Part shown: one piece after another, positions 17,730-29,374 of the stretch
How the letters are laid out: the number at the start of each line of letters is the position of its first letter
Numbering within the stretch: the stretch's first letter is position 1
Assembly: GCF_902833055.1 (NCBI RefSeq)
Contig: NZ_CADFEJ010000007.1
Span: forward strand, 62,001-126,000
Reading direction: 5' to 3'
DNA length: 64,000 nt
Source: Burkholderia territorii
GTDB taxonomy: Bacteria; Pseudomonadota; Gammaproteobacteria; Burkholderiales; Burkholderiaceae
Notes under the pieces: generated by a model
Database searches by the model: none
Told to the model about the DNA's origin: nothing
The model's input: only the letters and a program-made list of their open reading frames with translations
Program-made: the position numbers and the translations under genes

Positions 17730-19139
17730 GTGAATCACCCTGCCCCGCCGGCCACCGCGCGCCGCCCGCTGCCCCCCGCCATGCTCGATGCGCTGCGCGC
17801 CGCCTTCGGCGAGCGCGTGTCGACCGCCGATGCCGTGCGCGCCCACCACGGCCGCGACGAGTCGCCGTTCGATCCGCAATTGCCCGACGCCGTCGTATTC
17901 GCGCACAACGCCGATGAAGTACGCGAAGTCGTGTCACTGTGCTCGCTCTACAGCGTGCCGCTGATCCCGTATGGCGCGGGCTCGTCGCTCGAAGGCCACC
18001 TGCTCGCCGTGCGCGGCGGCGTCTCGCTCGACCTGTCGGAAATGAACCGCGTGCTGTCGATCAACGCGGAAGACCTGACCGTCACGGTCGAGCCGGGCAT
18101 CACGCGCAAGGCGCTCAACGAAGCGCTGCGCGACACCGGCCTGTTCTTCCCGATCGATCCGGGCGCCGACGCCAGCATCGGCGGGATGACCGCGACCCGC
18201 GCGTCGGGCACCAACGCCGTGCGCTATGGAACCATGCGCGAGAACGTGCTGGGCCTCACGGCCGTGCTGGCCGACGGCCGCGTCGTGAAGACGGGCTCGC
18301 GCGCGCGCAAGTCGTCGGCCGGCTATGACCTCACGCGGCTGTTCGTCGGCTCCGAAGGCACGCTCGGCGTGATCACCGAGATCACGCTGCGCCTGCATCC
18401 GCTGCCCGAAGCCGTGTCGGCCGCGATCTGCACGTTCCCGTCGATGGGCGACGCGGTGCGCACCGTGATCGAGACGATCCAGATCGGCGTGCCGATCGCG
18501 CGCGTCGAGTTCGTCGATTCGCTCGCGGTGCGCTCGATCAATCGCCACTCGAACCTGACGCTCACGGAAGCGCCGACGCTGTTCTTCGAATTCCACGGCA
18601 CCGAGGCCGGCGTGAAGGAACAGGCCGAGCTCGTGCAGACGCTCGCGGGCCAGAACAACGGCCAGGGCTTCGAATGGGCGACCCGCCCCGAGGATCGCTC
18701 GCGGCTCTGGGCCGCGCGCCATAACGCGTACTTCGCGATGCTGCAGCTCAAACCCGGCTGCCGCGCGGTGACGACCGACGTATGCGTGCCGATCTCGCAA
18801 CTCGCCGCGTGCGTCGAGGAAACCGAAGCCGACCTGCGCGCATCGTCGCTGCCCTGCCCGATCGTCGGCCACGTCGGCGACGGCAATTTCCACGTCGCGA
18901 TCCTGATCGACCCGGACAAGCCCGACGAAATCGACGAAGCCGAACGCATCAACGACCGGATCGTCGAGCGCGCGCTGCGCCTCGGCGGCACCTGCACCGG
19001 CGAGCACGGCGTCGGCCTGCACAAGATGCGCTTCCTGCCGAAGGAGCACGGCGACAACGCGATCGACGCGATGCGCGCCATCAAGCTCGCGCTCGATCCG
19101 CGCAACCTGATGAATCCCGGCAAGATCTTCACGTGCTGA
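17730..19139 (+). CDS. FAD-linked oxidase, D-lactate dehydrogenase (LDHD/GlcD) family
   Basis: Probable flavoprotein that oxidises D-lactate or another 2-hydroxyacid and passes electrons to the respiratory chain. The FAD-binding PCMH segment shows YGAGSSLEGHLLA and ATRASGTNAVRYGT, then FVGSEGTLGVITEITL. The C-terminal half has GHVGDGNFHVAI, CTGEHGVGLHKM and DPRNLMNPGKIF. It has 469 aa from a GTG at 17730 preceded by CAGGAGA; an ATG at 17781 is possible. A TAGAAT box at 17686-17691 may be its -10. It is a paralogue of glcD and lies 38 bases before it, probably in one operon. Confidence 0.88.
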   Translation: MNHPAPPATARRPLPPAMLDALRAAFGERVSTADAVRAHHGRDESPFDPQLPDAVVFAHNADEVREVVSLCSLYSVPLIPYGAGSSLEGHLLAVRGGVSLDLSEMNRVLSINAEDLTVTVEPGITRKALNEALRDTGLFFPIDPGADASIGGMTATRASGTNAVRYGTMRENVLGLTAVLADGRVVKTGSRARKSSAGYDLTRLFVGSEGTLGVITEITLRLHPLPEAVSAAICTFPSMGDAVRTVIETIQIGVPIARVEFVDSLAVRSINRHSNLTLTEAPTLFFEFHGTEAGVKEQAELVQTLAGQNNGQGFEWATRPEDRSRLWAARHNAYFAMLQLKPGCRAVTTDVCVPISQLAACVEETEADLRASSLPCPIVGHVGDGNFHVAILIDPDKPDEIDEAERINDRIVERALRLGGTCTGEHGVGLHKMRFLPKEHGDNAIDAMRAIKLALDPRNLMNPGKIFTC

Positions 19140-19177
19140 CACGGCGGCGCGCCGCCGCGCCGCCCGCAGGAGACCCG

Positions 19178-20671
19178 ATGAACGCTTCCGTCGAACTGTC
19201 GAGCGCGATGCGCGCGCAGCGCCAGCGCGAAGTCGTGCAGGCGCTGATGGCCGTGCTGCCGACGCATTGCCTGCTGTTCCGCGACGAGGACACCGCCCCG
19301 TACGAATGCGACGGCCTGTCCGCATATCGCCGGCTGCCGCTGGCGGTCGCATTGCCCGAAACCGAATCGCAGGTGCAGCGGATCGTGCAGATCTGCCGGC
19401 GCATGGAAGTGCCGATCGTGCCGCGCGGGGCGGGCACGAGCCTGTCCGGCGGCGCGCTGCCGATCGCCAACGGCGTGGTGCTGTCGCTCGCGCGCTTCAC
19501 GCGCATCGTCGAGGTCGACCCGTACGCGCGCACGGCCACCGTGCAGCCCGGCGTGCGCAACCTCGCGATTTCGGAAGCCGCCGCGCCTTACGGACTGTAT
19601 TACGCGCCCGATCCGTCGTCGCAGATCGCCTGCACGATCGGCGGCAACGTCGCGGAAAATTCGGGCGGCGTCCACTGCCTCAAATACGGGCTGACGGTGC
19701 ACAACGTGATGCGCGTGCGCGCGGTCACGATCGACGGCGAGATCGTCGAATTCGGCTCGCTCGGCCTAGACACGCCGGGCCTCGACCTGCTCGCGGTGAT
19801 GATCGGCAGCGAAGGGATGTTCGCGATCGTCACCGAGGTCACGGTGAAGCTGATTCCGAAACCGCAGACCGCGCAGCTCGTGATGGCGAGCTTCGACGAT
19901 GTCGTGAAGGGCGGCGAGGCGGTCGCCGCGATCATCGCGTCGGGCATCATCCCGGCCGGGCTGGAGATGATGGACAAGCCGGCCACGCAGGCCGTCGAGG
20001 CGTTCACGCACGCGGGTTACGACGTCGACGCGAAGGCGATCCTGCTGTGCGAATCGGACGGCACGCCCGAGGAGGTCGCGGAGGAAATCGTCCGCATGAC
20101 GGCCGTGCTGCGCGAACATGGCGCGACACGCATCCAGGTGTCGCGCAACGAAAGCGAGCGGCTGCGCTTCTGGTCCGGCCGCAAAAATGCGTTTCCGGCC
20201 GCCGGGCGCATTTCCGCCGACTATTACTGCATGGACGGCACCGTGCCGCGCCGCGCGATCGGCCCGCTGCTCGCGCGCATCGAGCAACTCGAGACGCGCT
20301 ACGGGCTGCGCTGCATCAACGTGTTCCATGCGGGCGACGGCAACATGCATCCGCTGATCCTCTACAACGCGAACGATCCGGACGAGCTGCACCGCGCCGA
20401 GCAGTTCGGTGCGGAAATCCTCGAGTGCTGCGTGGAATTCGGCGGCAGCGTGACGGGCGAGCACGGCGTCGGCATCGAAAAGCTCAATTCGATGTGCGTA
20501 CAGTTCTCGCCGCAGGAGCGCGATGCGTTCTTCGCGGTCAAGCGCGCATTCGATCCGGCCGGGCTGCTCAATCCCGACAAGGGCATCCCGACCCGCGCGC
20601 GTTGCGCCGAATACGGCCGCCAGCACGTACGCGGGGGGCTGCTGCCGCACCCCGACCTGCCGCGCTTCTGA
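19178..20671 (+). CDS. glcD: Glycolate oxidase subunit GlcD
   Basis: FAD-binding catalytic subunit of the GlcDEF glycolate dehydrogenase, which oxidises glycolate (and often D-lactate) to the 2-oxoacid. 497 aa; FAD motifs PRGAGTSLSGGALP and GGNVAENSGGVHCLKYG, then MIGSEGMFAIVTEVTV; C-terminal FHAGDGNMHPLI, TGEHGVGIEKLNSM and DPAGLLNPDKGIPT. Start at 19178 with Shine-Dalgarno CAGGAG nine bases upstream. Followed by glcE and glcF; no glcC regulator or glcA permease is next to it. Confidence 0.94.
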   Translation: MNASVELSSAMRAQRQREVVQALMAVLPTHCLLFRDEDTAPYECDGLSAYRRLPLAVALPETESQVQRIVQICRRMEVPIVPRGAGTSLSGGALPIANGVVLSLARFTRIVEVDPYARTATVQPGVRNLAISEAAAPYGLYYAPDPSSQIACTIGGNVAENSGGVHCLKYGLTVHNVMRVRAVTIDGEIVEFGSLGLDTPGLDLLAVMIGSEGMFAIVTEVTVKLIPKPQTAQLVMASFDDVVKGGEAVAAIIASGIIPAGLEMMDKPATQAVEAFTHAGYDVDAKAILLCESDGTPEEVAEEIVRMTAVLREHGATRIQVSRNESERLRFWSGRKNAFPAAGRISADYYCMDGTVPRRAIGPLLARIEQLETRYGLRCINVFHAGDGNMHPLILYNANDPDELHRAEQFGAEILECCVEFGGSVTGEHGVGIEKLNSMCVQFSPQERDAFFAVKRAFDPAGLLNPDKGIPTRARCAEYGRQHVRGGLLPHPDLPRF

Positions 20672-20836
20672 GCGGCGCGTGTCGACGCGCGGGCCGCGAT
20701 GCGCGCCCCGCTCGCGCCAGCCATGCGCGCGGCGGCGGCTGCATGCCTTCGCGATACCGCGCTTAGGGATAGTCGCGATGTGGATTCGCGCCACCCCGGT
20801 ACAATCGACCGGACAACAACGAGGCAGCAACGGAAC

Positions 20837-21925
20837 ATGGAAGAGGACGACATCGTCGCCGGATGGGCCGAGCGCATCCGTGCCGCCAGTGCAGACGGCC
20901 GGCCGCTGCGGATTCGCGGCGGCGGCACCAAGGACTGGTACGGCCAGGCGCTGGACGGCGAAATACTCGACACGCGCGCGTTTCAGGGCGTCGTGTCGTA
21001 CGACCCGGCCGAGCTCGTCGTCACGGTCCGCGCGGGCACGCCGCTCGCGCAGCTTGAAACCGTCCTCGCCGAGCGCGGCCAGATGCTGCCGTTCGAGCCG
21101 CCGCATTTCGGCCGCGCGGCCACCGTCGGCGGCTGCATCGCGGCGGGCCTCGCGGGCCCGCGCCGCGCGACCTGCGGCGCGCCGCGCGATTTCGTGCTCG
21201 GCGTCACGCTGATGAACGGGCGCGGCGAAGTGCTGCGCTTCGGCGGACAGGTCGTGAAGAACGTCGCCGGCTACGACGTGTCGCGGCTGATGGCCGGCTC
21301 GCTCGGCACGCTCGGGCTGATGCTCGACCTGTCGATCAAGGTGCTGCCGGTACCGGTCGCCGAAGTCACGCTGAAGTTCGAGATGACCGCGACCGACGCG
21401 GTGCGCAAGCTCAACGAATGGGGCGGCCATCCGCTGCCCGTCAGCGCGAGCGCGTGGCGCAACGGCACGCTGGTACTGCGGCTGTCGGGCGCGGAAGCCG
21501 CCGTGAAATCGGCGAAGACGCTGCTCGGCGGCGAAGTCGTCGACGCGGTCGAGGCCGAGCGCTTCTGGGCCGGCCTGCGCGAGCACACCGATCCGTTCTT
21601 CAACGGCATTCCGCCCGGCTATGCGCTGTGGCGCCTCGCGCTGCCGTCGATCACCGAACCGATGCACCTGCCCGGCACGCAGCTGATGGAATGGGGCGGC
21701 GCGCAGCGCTGGTGGATCACCGACGCCGACGCGCAAACGGTGCGCATGAGCGCGAAGCAGGCCGGCGGCCATGCGACGCTGTTCCGCGCGGGCGATTCCT
21801 ACGATCGCAGCGCGGGCGTGTTCACGCCGCTGCCCGCGCCGCTGATGAAGATTCACCGCGGGCTGAAGACTGCGTTCGATCCCGCGCGCATCTTCAATCG
21901 CGGCCGGCTCTACCCCGATCTCTGA
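20837..21925 (+). CDS. glcE: Glycolate oxidase subunit GlcE
   Basis: Second FAD-binding subunit of glycolate dehydrogenase. 362 aa; RIRGGGTKDWYG near the N-terminus, TVGGCIAAGLAGPRR and FGGQVVKNVAGYDVSRLM followed by GSLGTLGLMLDLSIKVLP mark the FAD domain, and the C-terminus reads FDPARIFNRGRLYPDL. Start at 20837. The 165-base gap after glcD is long for an operon and holds a TACAAT box at 20800-20805, so an internal promoter is possible. Ends 7 bases before glcF. Confidence 0.93.
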   Translation: MEEDDIVAGWAERIRAASADGRPLRIRGGGTKDWYGQALDGEILDTRAFQGVVSYDPAELVVTVRAGTPLAQLETVLAERGQMLPFEPPHFGRAATVGGCIAAGLAGPRRATCGAPRDFVLGVTLMNGRGEVLRFGGQVVKNVAGYDVSRLMAGSLGTLGLMLDLSIKVLPVPVAEVTLKFEMTATDAVRKLNEWGGHPLPVSASAWRNGTLVLRLSGAEAAVKSAKTLLGGEVVDAVEAERFWAGLREHTDPFFNGIPPGYALWRLALPSITEPMHLPGTQLMEWGGAQRWWITDADAQTVRMSAKQAGGHATLFRAGDSYDRSAGVFTPLPAPLMKIHRGLKTAFDPARIFNRGRLYPDL

Positions 21926-21932
21926 GGGCTCG

Positions 21933-23159
21933 ATGCAAACGAACCTCGCCGATTTCATCCGCAATACGCCCGACGGCGACGAGGCCGACGCGATCCTGCG
22001 CAAGTGCGTGCACTGCGGCTTCTGCACCGCGACGTGCCCGACCTACCAACTGCTCGGCGACGAACTCGACGGCCCGCGCGGCCGCATCTACCTGATCAAG
22101 CAGATGGTCGAGGGCGCGCCGGTCACGCGCAGCACGCAGCAGCATCTGGACCGCTGCCTCACCTGCCGCAGCTGCGAGACGACCTGCCCGTCGGGCGTCC
22201 AGTACGGCCGGCTCGTCGAGATCGGCCGCAAGCACGTCGAAGCGCAAGTGCAGCGTCCCGTGCAGCAGCGGCTCGTGCGCCGCATGCTCGCGAGCCTCGT
22301 GCCGAACGCGGCGCTGTTCTCGCCGGTCATGCGGCTCGGCCAGCACGTGCGGCCGCTGTTGCCGAAGCGGCTGCGCGACAAGGTGCCGCCGCGCACGCGG
22401 CTGCTCGAATGGCCGCAGCGCACGCATCCGCGCAAGATGCTGATGCTCGCCGGCTGCGTGCAGCCGTCGATGCTGCCGAACATCAACATCGCGACCGCGC
22501 GCGTGCTCGACGCGCTCGGCGTGGAGGCGGTCGTCGCGCCCGACGCGGGCTGCTGCGGCGCGATCCGCCTGCACCTGAACTATCACGACGAAGCGCTCGA
22601 CGACGCACGCCGCAACATCGACGCGTGGTGGCCGTACGTCGAGCAAGGCGCCGAGGCGATCGTGATGAATGCATCGGGCTGCGGCGCGACGGTGCTCGAA
22701 TACGCGCACCTGCTGCGCGACGATCCGGCCTATGCGGAGAAGGCGCAGCGCATCGTCGCGCTGACGCGCGACATCTCGGACGTGCTGCTCGCGTTCGAGG
22801 CCGAGCTCTCGACGCTCGCGCGGCGCCGCGCGATCCATACCGTCGCGTATCACCCGCCGTGCACGCTGCAGCACGGCCAGCAGTCGCGCGGCAAGGTCGA
22901 GCGCCTGCTCGAGACGCTCGGCATCGACGTGCGGCTGCCTGCCGACAGCCATCTGTGCTGCGGGTCGGCCGGCACCTATTCGCTGACGCAGCCGTCGCTG
23001 TCGTACCGGCTGCGCAAGCAGAAGCTGCTGAAGCTGCAGGCGCTCGAGCCGCAGATGATCGTGTCCGGCAACGTCGGCTGCATCGCGCATCTGCAAAGCG
23101 GCACGCAGATACCGGTCACGCACTGGATCCAGCTGGTCGAGCATCTGCTGTACGGGTAA
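21933..23159 (+). CDS. glcF: Glycolate oxidase iron-sulfur subunit GlcF
   Basis: Carries electrons from the flavoprotein subunits to quinone. 408 aa, with two [4Fe-4S] ferredoxin motifs: CVHCGFCTATCP (residues 25-36) and CLTCRSCETTCP. Two cysteine-rich CCG domains follow (AGCVQ ... DAGCCGAIRLH and HPPCTLQH ... CCGSAGTYSLTQP), as in heterodisulfide reductase-like subunits. Closes the dld-like-glcD-glcE-glcF cluster. Confidence 0.95.
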   Translation: MQTNLADFIRNTPDGDEADAILRKCVHCGFCTATCPTYQLLGDELDGPRGRIYLIKQMVEGAPVTRSTQQHLDRCLTCRSCETTCPSGVQYGRLVEIGRKHVEAQVQRPVQQRLVRRMLASLVPNAALFSPVMRLGQHVRPLLPKRLRDKVPPRTRLLEWPQRTHPRKMLMLAGCVQPSMLPNINIATARVLDALGVEAVVAPDAGCCGAIRLHLNYHDEALDDARRNIDAWWPYVEQGAEAIVMNASGCGATVLEYAHLLRDDPAYAEKAQRIVALTRDISDVLLAFEAELSTLARRRAIHTVAYHPPCTLQHGQQSRGKVERLLETLGIDVRLPADSHLCCGSAGTYSLTQPSLSYRLRKQKLLKLQALEPQMIVSGNVGCIAHLQSGTQIPVTHWIQLVEHLLYG

Positions 23160-23217
23160 CGCGCGTTCCCGCTATCGGCGCGAACGGGCACTCGCGCGGC
23201 GGGCGCGCGGGCGTCCG

Positions 23218-23223
23218 TATAAT
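23218..23223 (+). promoter_or_regulatory. -10 box before yggS
   Basis: A consensus TATAAT 75 bases before the yggS ATG, in the 139-base gap after glcF. I see no convincing -35 at 16-18 bases upstream, so the call rests on the -10 alone. Confidence 0.4.
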
Positions 23224-23298
23224 GGGCGAGTCGACGCGGTGCGTGCCGTGCCGCGTTCGTCACCGTACTCGCTTCCCGTGCCTGCTTCCGTGCCCGTC

Positions 23299-23997
23299 AT
23301 GTCCGACTTCGCCGCCCGTCTCGACTCCGTTCACCGCCGCATCGCCGATGCCGCCCGCGCCGCCGGCCGCGATCCCGCCACCGTCTCGTTGCTCGCCGTA
23401 TCGAAGACTTTTCCCGCCGACGACGTGCGCGCCGCGCATGCGGCAGGGCAACGCGCGTTCGGCGAGAACTACGTGCAGGAATCGATCGACAAGATCGACG
23501 CGCTCGCCGATCTGCGCGCGGATCTCGAATGGCATTTCATCGGGCCGCTGCAATCGAACAAGACACGCCCGGTCGCCGAACGGTTCGACTGGGTCCATTC
23601 GGTCGACCGGCTGAAGATCGCGCAGCGCCTCGCCGAACAACGCCCCGCGCACCTGCCGCCGCTCAACGTGTGCGTGCAGGTGAACATCAGCGGCGAGGCA
23701 TCGAAGAGCGGCGTCGCGCCGGCCGACGTGGCCGAGTTTGCGCGCGCGGTCGCCGCGCTGCCGGCACTCCGCCTGCGCGGCCTGATGGCGATTCCCGAGC
23801 CGGCCGGCGATACCGATTCGCAACGCGTGCCGCATCGTGCGCTGCGCGCGCTGTTCGATGCATTGCGCGCCGACGGCCTGCCGCTCGACACGTTGTCGAT
23901 GGGCATGTCCGCCGATCTCGAAGCCGCCGTGCTCGAAGGCGCGACGATCGTGCGCGTCGGCACCGCGATCTTCGGCGCGCGCGACTATTCGCACTGA
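23299..23997 (+). CDS. yggS: YggS family pyridoxal phosphate homeostasis protein
   Basis: PLP-binding protein with no known catalytic reaction; it keeps free PLP and amino-acid pools balanced. 232 aa. The PLP Lys is in LLAVSKTFP, followed by FGENYVQESIDK and WHFIGPLQSNKTR; the C-terminal SMGMSADLEAAV and VRVGTAIFGAR segments bind phosphate. The start at 23299 (MSDFAARLDSVH) fits the family; the frame extends 20 codons further upstream. It lies directly before proC, the order seen in very many bacteria, where both act in amino-acid metabolism. Confidence 0.95.
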   Translation: MSDFAARLDSVHRRIADAARAAGRDPATVSLLAVSKTFPADDVRAAHAAGQRAFGENYVQESIDKIDALADLRADLEWHFIGPLQSNKTRPVAERFDWVHSVDRLKIAQRLAEQRPAHLPPLNVCVQVNISGEASKSGVAPADVAEFARAVAALPALRLRGLMAIPEPAGDTDSQRVPHRALRALFDALRADGLPLDTLSMGMSADLEAAVLEGATIVRVGTAIFGARDYSH

Positions 23998-24047
23998 GCG
24001 CGGCCCTTTTCCGCCTTTCCGTTCACTCACCTGCTCAATCGGACATC

Positions 24048-24860
24048 ATGAAAATCGCATTCATCGGCGGCGGCAACATGGCCGCGGCCCTCATCGGCGG
24101 CCTGATCAAGCGCGGCGTCGCCGCTGACGGCCTGTATGCCATCGACGTCAACGAGGACGTCCGCGCACGCGCGGCGCAGCAGTTCGGCATCCGCACCGGT
24201 GCTGCCATCGACGCGACGCTCGCCGACTACGACGCGATCGTGCTCGCGGTGAAACCGCAGGTGCTGAACGACGTCGCGCAGGCACTCGCGCCGCATCTGA
24301 AATCGCAGCTCGTGATCAGCATCGCGGCGGGCATCCGCGGCACCGACCTCGCCCGCTGGCTCGGCGACTACGCACGCGTCGTGCGCACGATGCCGAACAC
24401 GCCCGCGCTGGTCGGCATGGGCGTGACGGGCCTCGCCGCGCTGCCGGGCGTCGACGCCGCCGGTCGCGAGCTCGCGTCGAACGTGCTCGGCGCGGTCGGC
24501 GAAATCGTGTGGTTCGACGACGAAGCGCAGCTCGACGCGGTCACGGCAATCTCGGGCAGCGGCCCGGCCTACGTGTTCTATTTCATCGAAGCGCTGCAGG
24601 AAGCCGCGCGCCGCCTCGGCATGAACGACGAACAAGGCCGCGCGCTCGCGGTCGCGACGTTCGCGGGCGCCGCGCAACTGGCCGCGCAATCGGGCGAGCC
24701 GGCGAGCGTGCTGCGCGAGCGCGTGACGTCGAAGGGCGGCACGACGGCCGCCGCGCTCGCGTCGTTCGACGCGCAGGGCGTGAAGGAAGCGATCGTGCGC
24801 GGTGCGCTTGCAGCCGAGGCGCGCGCGAAGGAAATGGGCGACGAGCTCGGCCGCGCGTAA
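24048..24860 (+). CDS. proC: Pyrroline-5-carboxylate reductase
   Basis: Last step of proline synthesis: reduces pyrroline-5-carboxylate with NAD(P)H. 270 aa. N-terminal dinucleotide motif FIGGGNMAAALIGGL, then VRTMPNTPALVG, and the substrate-binding SGSGPAYVFYFIEAL and VTSKGGTTAAAL motifs. 50 bases after yggS; followed by a strong bidirectional terminator. Confidence 0.96.
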   Translation: MKIAFIGGGNMAAALIGGLIKRGVAADGLYAIDVNEDVRARAAQQFGIRTGAAIDATLADYDAIVLAVKPQVLNDVAQALAPHLKSQLVISIAAGIRGTDLARWLGDYARVVRTMPNTPALVGMGVTGLAALPGVDAAGRELASNVLGAVGEIVWFDDEAQLDAVTAISGSGPAYVFYFIEALQEAARRLGMNDEQGRALAVATFAGAAQLAAQSGEPASVLRERVTSKGGTTAAALASFDAQGVKEAIVRGALAAEARAKEMGDELGRA

Positions 24861-24894
24861 GCGCAGCGACCCACGCGGTGCACGCCCGGCACCG

Positions 24895-24930
24895 CCAACA
24901 AAAAAGCGGCCTCGGCCGCTTTTTTGTTGG
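24895..24930. terminator. Bidirectional terminator between proC and ubiA
   Basis: A perfect 16-base inverted repeat with CTCG loop: 24895-24910 (CCAACAAAAAAGCGGC) and 24915-24930. A-rich on the left and T-rich on the right, so it works for both convergent genes. Confidence 0.9.
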
Positions 24931-24955
24931 CATCGCGCGCCAGCGCGCGGCCGCT

Positions 24956-25828
24956 TCAGTTGCCCGTCGCACCCGCCAGCAGGTAATGCGCGGCGATTCC
25001 CGCGAACAGCACGCCGCCGAGCCAGTTGTTGTGCCGGAACGCCGCGAAGCACGGCATCCGCTCGCGCCCCTTGATCAGCGTGTAGTGATACAGCGCGCAG
25101 CCGACGGCCGCCGCCCAGCCGGCCCAGTACGCGAGGCCGAAGCCGAGCGTCATGCCGATCCATGCGTAGATGCCGAGCGTCGCCGCATAGCAGGCCATCA
25201 CGGCCGCGACGTCGAAGCGGCCGAACGTCAGCGCGGACGTGCGGATGCCGATCTTGATGTCGTCGTCGCGATCGACCATCGCGTATTCGGTGTCGTACGC
25301 GACCGACCAGAAAATATTCGCGATCAGCATCACCCACGCGAGCATCGGCACCGTGTCCTGCACGGCCGCGAACGCCATCGGAATGCCGAAGCCGAACGCG
25401 ATGCCGAGATACGCCTGCGGAATCGCGAAGAATCGTTTCATGAACGGATACGAACCGGCGACGAACAACGCGACGACCGACAGCTCCTTCGTCAGCGTGT
25501 TGAGCGGCAGGATCAGCAGAAACGCGAGGAACGACAGCACCACCGCGATCGCGACGGCTTCCCATGCGCGGATCTTGCCGGACGTCAGCGGCCGGTCGGC
25601 CGTGCGCTTCACGTGGCGATCGAAATCGCGGTCGGCATAGTCGTTCATCGCGCAGCCGGCCGAGCGCATCAGCAGCGTGCCGAGCGCGAAGATCACGATC
25701 AGCGGCCAGCGCGGATGGCCGTCCGACGCGATCCACAGTGCGTTGAGCGTCGGCCAGAGCAGCAGCAGGCTGCCGATCGGCTTGTCCATCCGGACGAGCC
25801 GCAGATACAGGGGAAAGCGGGCAAGCAT
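24956..25828 (-). CDS. ubiA: 4-hydroxybenzoate octaprenyltransferase
   Basis: Inner-membrane enzyme that attaches the polyprenyl chain to 4-hydroxybenzoate in ubiquinone synthesis. 290 aa with eight to nine hydrophobic segments. Both Asp-rich Mg-diphosphate motifs are present: [19 protein letters not shown] and [17 protein letters not shown]. Start chosen at 25828 ([19 protein letters not shown]) rather than 25858. A TAAAAT box (minus strand, 25857-25862) 28 bases upstream may be the -10. Confidence 0.94.
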   Translation of the reverse strand: MLARFPLYLRLVRMDKPIGSLLLLWPTLNALWIASDGHPRWPLIVIFALGTLLMRSAGCAMNDYADRDFDRHVKRTADRPLTSGKIRAWEAVAIAVVLSFLAFLLILPLNTLTKELSVVALFVAGSYPFMKRFFAIPQAYLGIAFGFGIPMAFAAVQDTVPMLAWVMLIANIFWSVAYDTEYAMVDRDDDIKIGIRTSALTFGRFDVAAVMACYAATLGIYAWIGMTLGFGLAYWAGWAAAVGCALYHYTLIKGRERMPCFAAFRHNNWLGGVLFAGIAAHYLLAGATGN

Positions 25829-26107
25829 GGCGAAGCACCGGGAAGATAATCCCGGCATTTTAGAGCCGAGCCGCGCTTCGCGTCATGTCGGGATCGCCCG
25901 CGAGCGCATGCGGCGCGCCGCGCGTCGGCCGCTTCGGCCCGGCGCAAGCAGCTTGGCCGGGGCCGCTCGCCAATCGACAGACGGACCTGCGCGACGCAGG
26001 CATCGGCGGCCGGGCGGAATTCGCGCCGATGCAGGCGACCTGGCCCCGATTCGGGCCGCGCTGCCCGCCGATGCGTGCCGCATGGCGGCCGACCGGCCGC
26101 AACGAAC

Positions 26108-26596
26108 CTACGCGAGCAGCGAGCGCAGCATCCACGCGGTCTTTTCGTGCGTCTGCAGGCGCTGCGTCAGCAGGTCGGCGGTCGGTTCGTCGCTCGCCGC
26201 ATCGGCGATCGGGAAAATCTCGCGCGCGGTGCGCACGACCGTCTCGTGTCCTTCGACGAGCTGACGGATCATTTCTTCGGCGGCCGGCACCCCGTTCGCC
26301 TCCGGCACCGACGACAGCTTCGCGAAATCCGCGAACGTGCCCGGCGCGACGACGCCGAGCGTGCGAATGCGCTCGGCGACCGAGTCGACCGCGAGCCACA
26401 GTTCGTTGTACTGCTCTTCGAACATCAGGTGCAGCGTGTTGAACATCGGCCCGGTGACGTTCCAGTGAAAGTTGTGGGTTTTCAGGTACAGCGAGAACGT
26501 ATCGGCAAGCAGACGCGACAGGCCGTCCGCGATCTTCCTGCGGTCCTTGTCGCTGATGCCGATGTTGATCTGCGTGGCGTTGCCTTTCTTGGCCAT
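26108..26596 (-). CDS. dps: Dps family DNA-protecting ferritin
   Basis: Forms a dodecamer that stores iron oxidised by H2O2 and shields DNA. 162 aa. The inter-subunit ferroxidase ligands are visible: His44 (HNFHWNVTG), His56, Asp71 and Glu75 (AVDSVAERI). Shine-Dalgarno GAGGAG stands 9 bases before the ATG at 26596. Downstream of katG on the same strand; in B. pseudomallei dpsA lies next to katG and is OxyR-regulated, which fits this layout. A terminator lies between katG and dps, so dps may have its own promoter or rely on read-through. Confidence 0.94.
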   Translation of the reverse strand: MAKKGNATQINIGISDKDRRKIADGLSRLLADTFSLYLKTHNFHWNVTGPMFNTLHLMFEEQYNELWLAVDSVAERIRTLGVVAPGTFADFAKLSSVPEANGVPAAEEMIRQLVEGHETVVRTAREIFPIADAASDEPTADLLTQRLQTHEKTAWMLRSLLA

Positions 26597-26717
26597 CTTC
26601 GGGACTCCTCGTTCGAAATGTTGAACCGGCGAAAATGTGTCGAGCAAACCGCATGCCGTATTGCGCGGCATCCGTCCTCGACATGCAAGTCTAGCGCGGA
26701 CGCGCGATTCGCTGCAT

Positions 26718-26873
26718 TCAGGCACCCGCGCTCGACACGAGCGGCGCGAGCACGTGCAGCGCCTGCGCGGCCAGCTCGGCCGCGCCGCCGACGACGATCG
26801 CGAAACCGACGATGCGCCGCGCCCACTCGGCCGGCGTGAACGCGGTGCGCATGTTCAGCATCATTTGCATCAT
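26718..26873 (-). CDS. Small 51-aa protein between katG and dps
   Basis: Not recognised. 51 codons from 26873, starting [12 protein letters not shown] and ending VSSAGA. Residues 20-48 ([20 protein letters not shown] and the following HVLAPLV) are hydrophobic, so one membrane helix or an amphipathic pair is likely. Strong Shine-Dalgarno AAGGAG 9 bases before the ATG. It lies just after the katG terminator and 121 bases before dps. Several start Met are possible (codons 1, 2, 4, 5). It may be a small membrane protein of the oxidative-stress cluster, but nothing in the sequence fixes its role. Confidence 0.65.
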   Translation of the reverse strand: MMQMMLNMRTAFTPAEWARRIVGFAIVVGGAAELAAQALHVLAPLVSSAGA

Positions 26874-26903
26874 GGTCGTCACTCCTTCGACAAGGTTCTG
26901 GAG

Positions 26904-26932
26904 AAAAAACGGCCGGTCGTGCGACCGGCCGT
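26904..26932 (-). terminator. Intrinsic terminator of katG
   Basis: Read on the minus strand: an 11-base perfect stem (26922-26932 / 26909-26919) followed by a run of T (the A run at 26904-26909). It begins 40 bases after the katG stop. Confidence 0.85.
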
Positions 26933-26971
26933 TTCACGTTACAACGTGACTGCGTTACCGCATCGCGACAT

Positions 26972-29374
<2,403 letters not shown>

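Noticed and set aside
25861..26107. A gene between ubiA and dps
   Set aside because: The frames that stay open here have no start with a ribosome-binding site and no family resemblance; I see only the ubiA promoter region and the end of dps.
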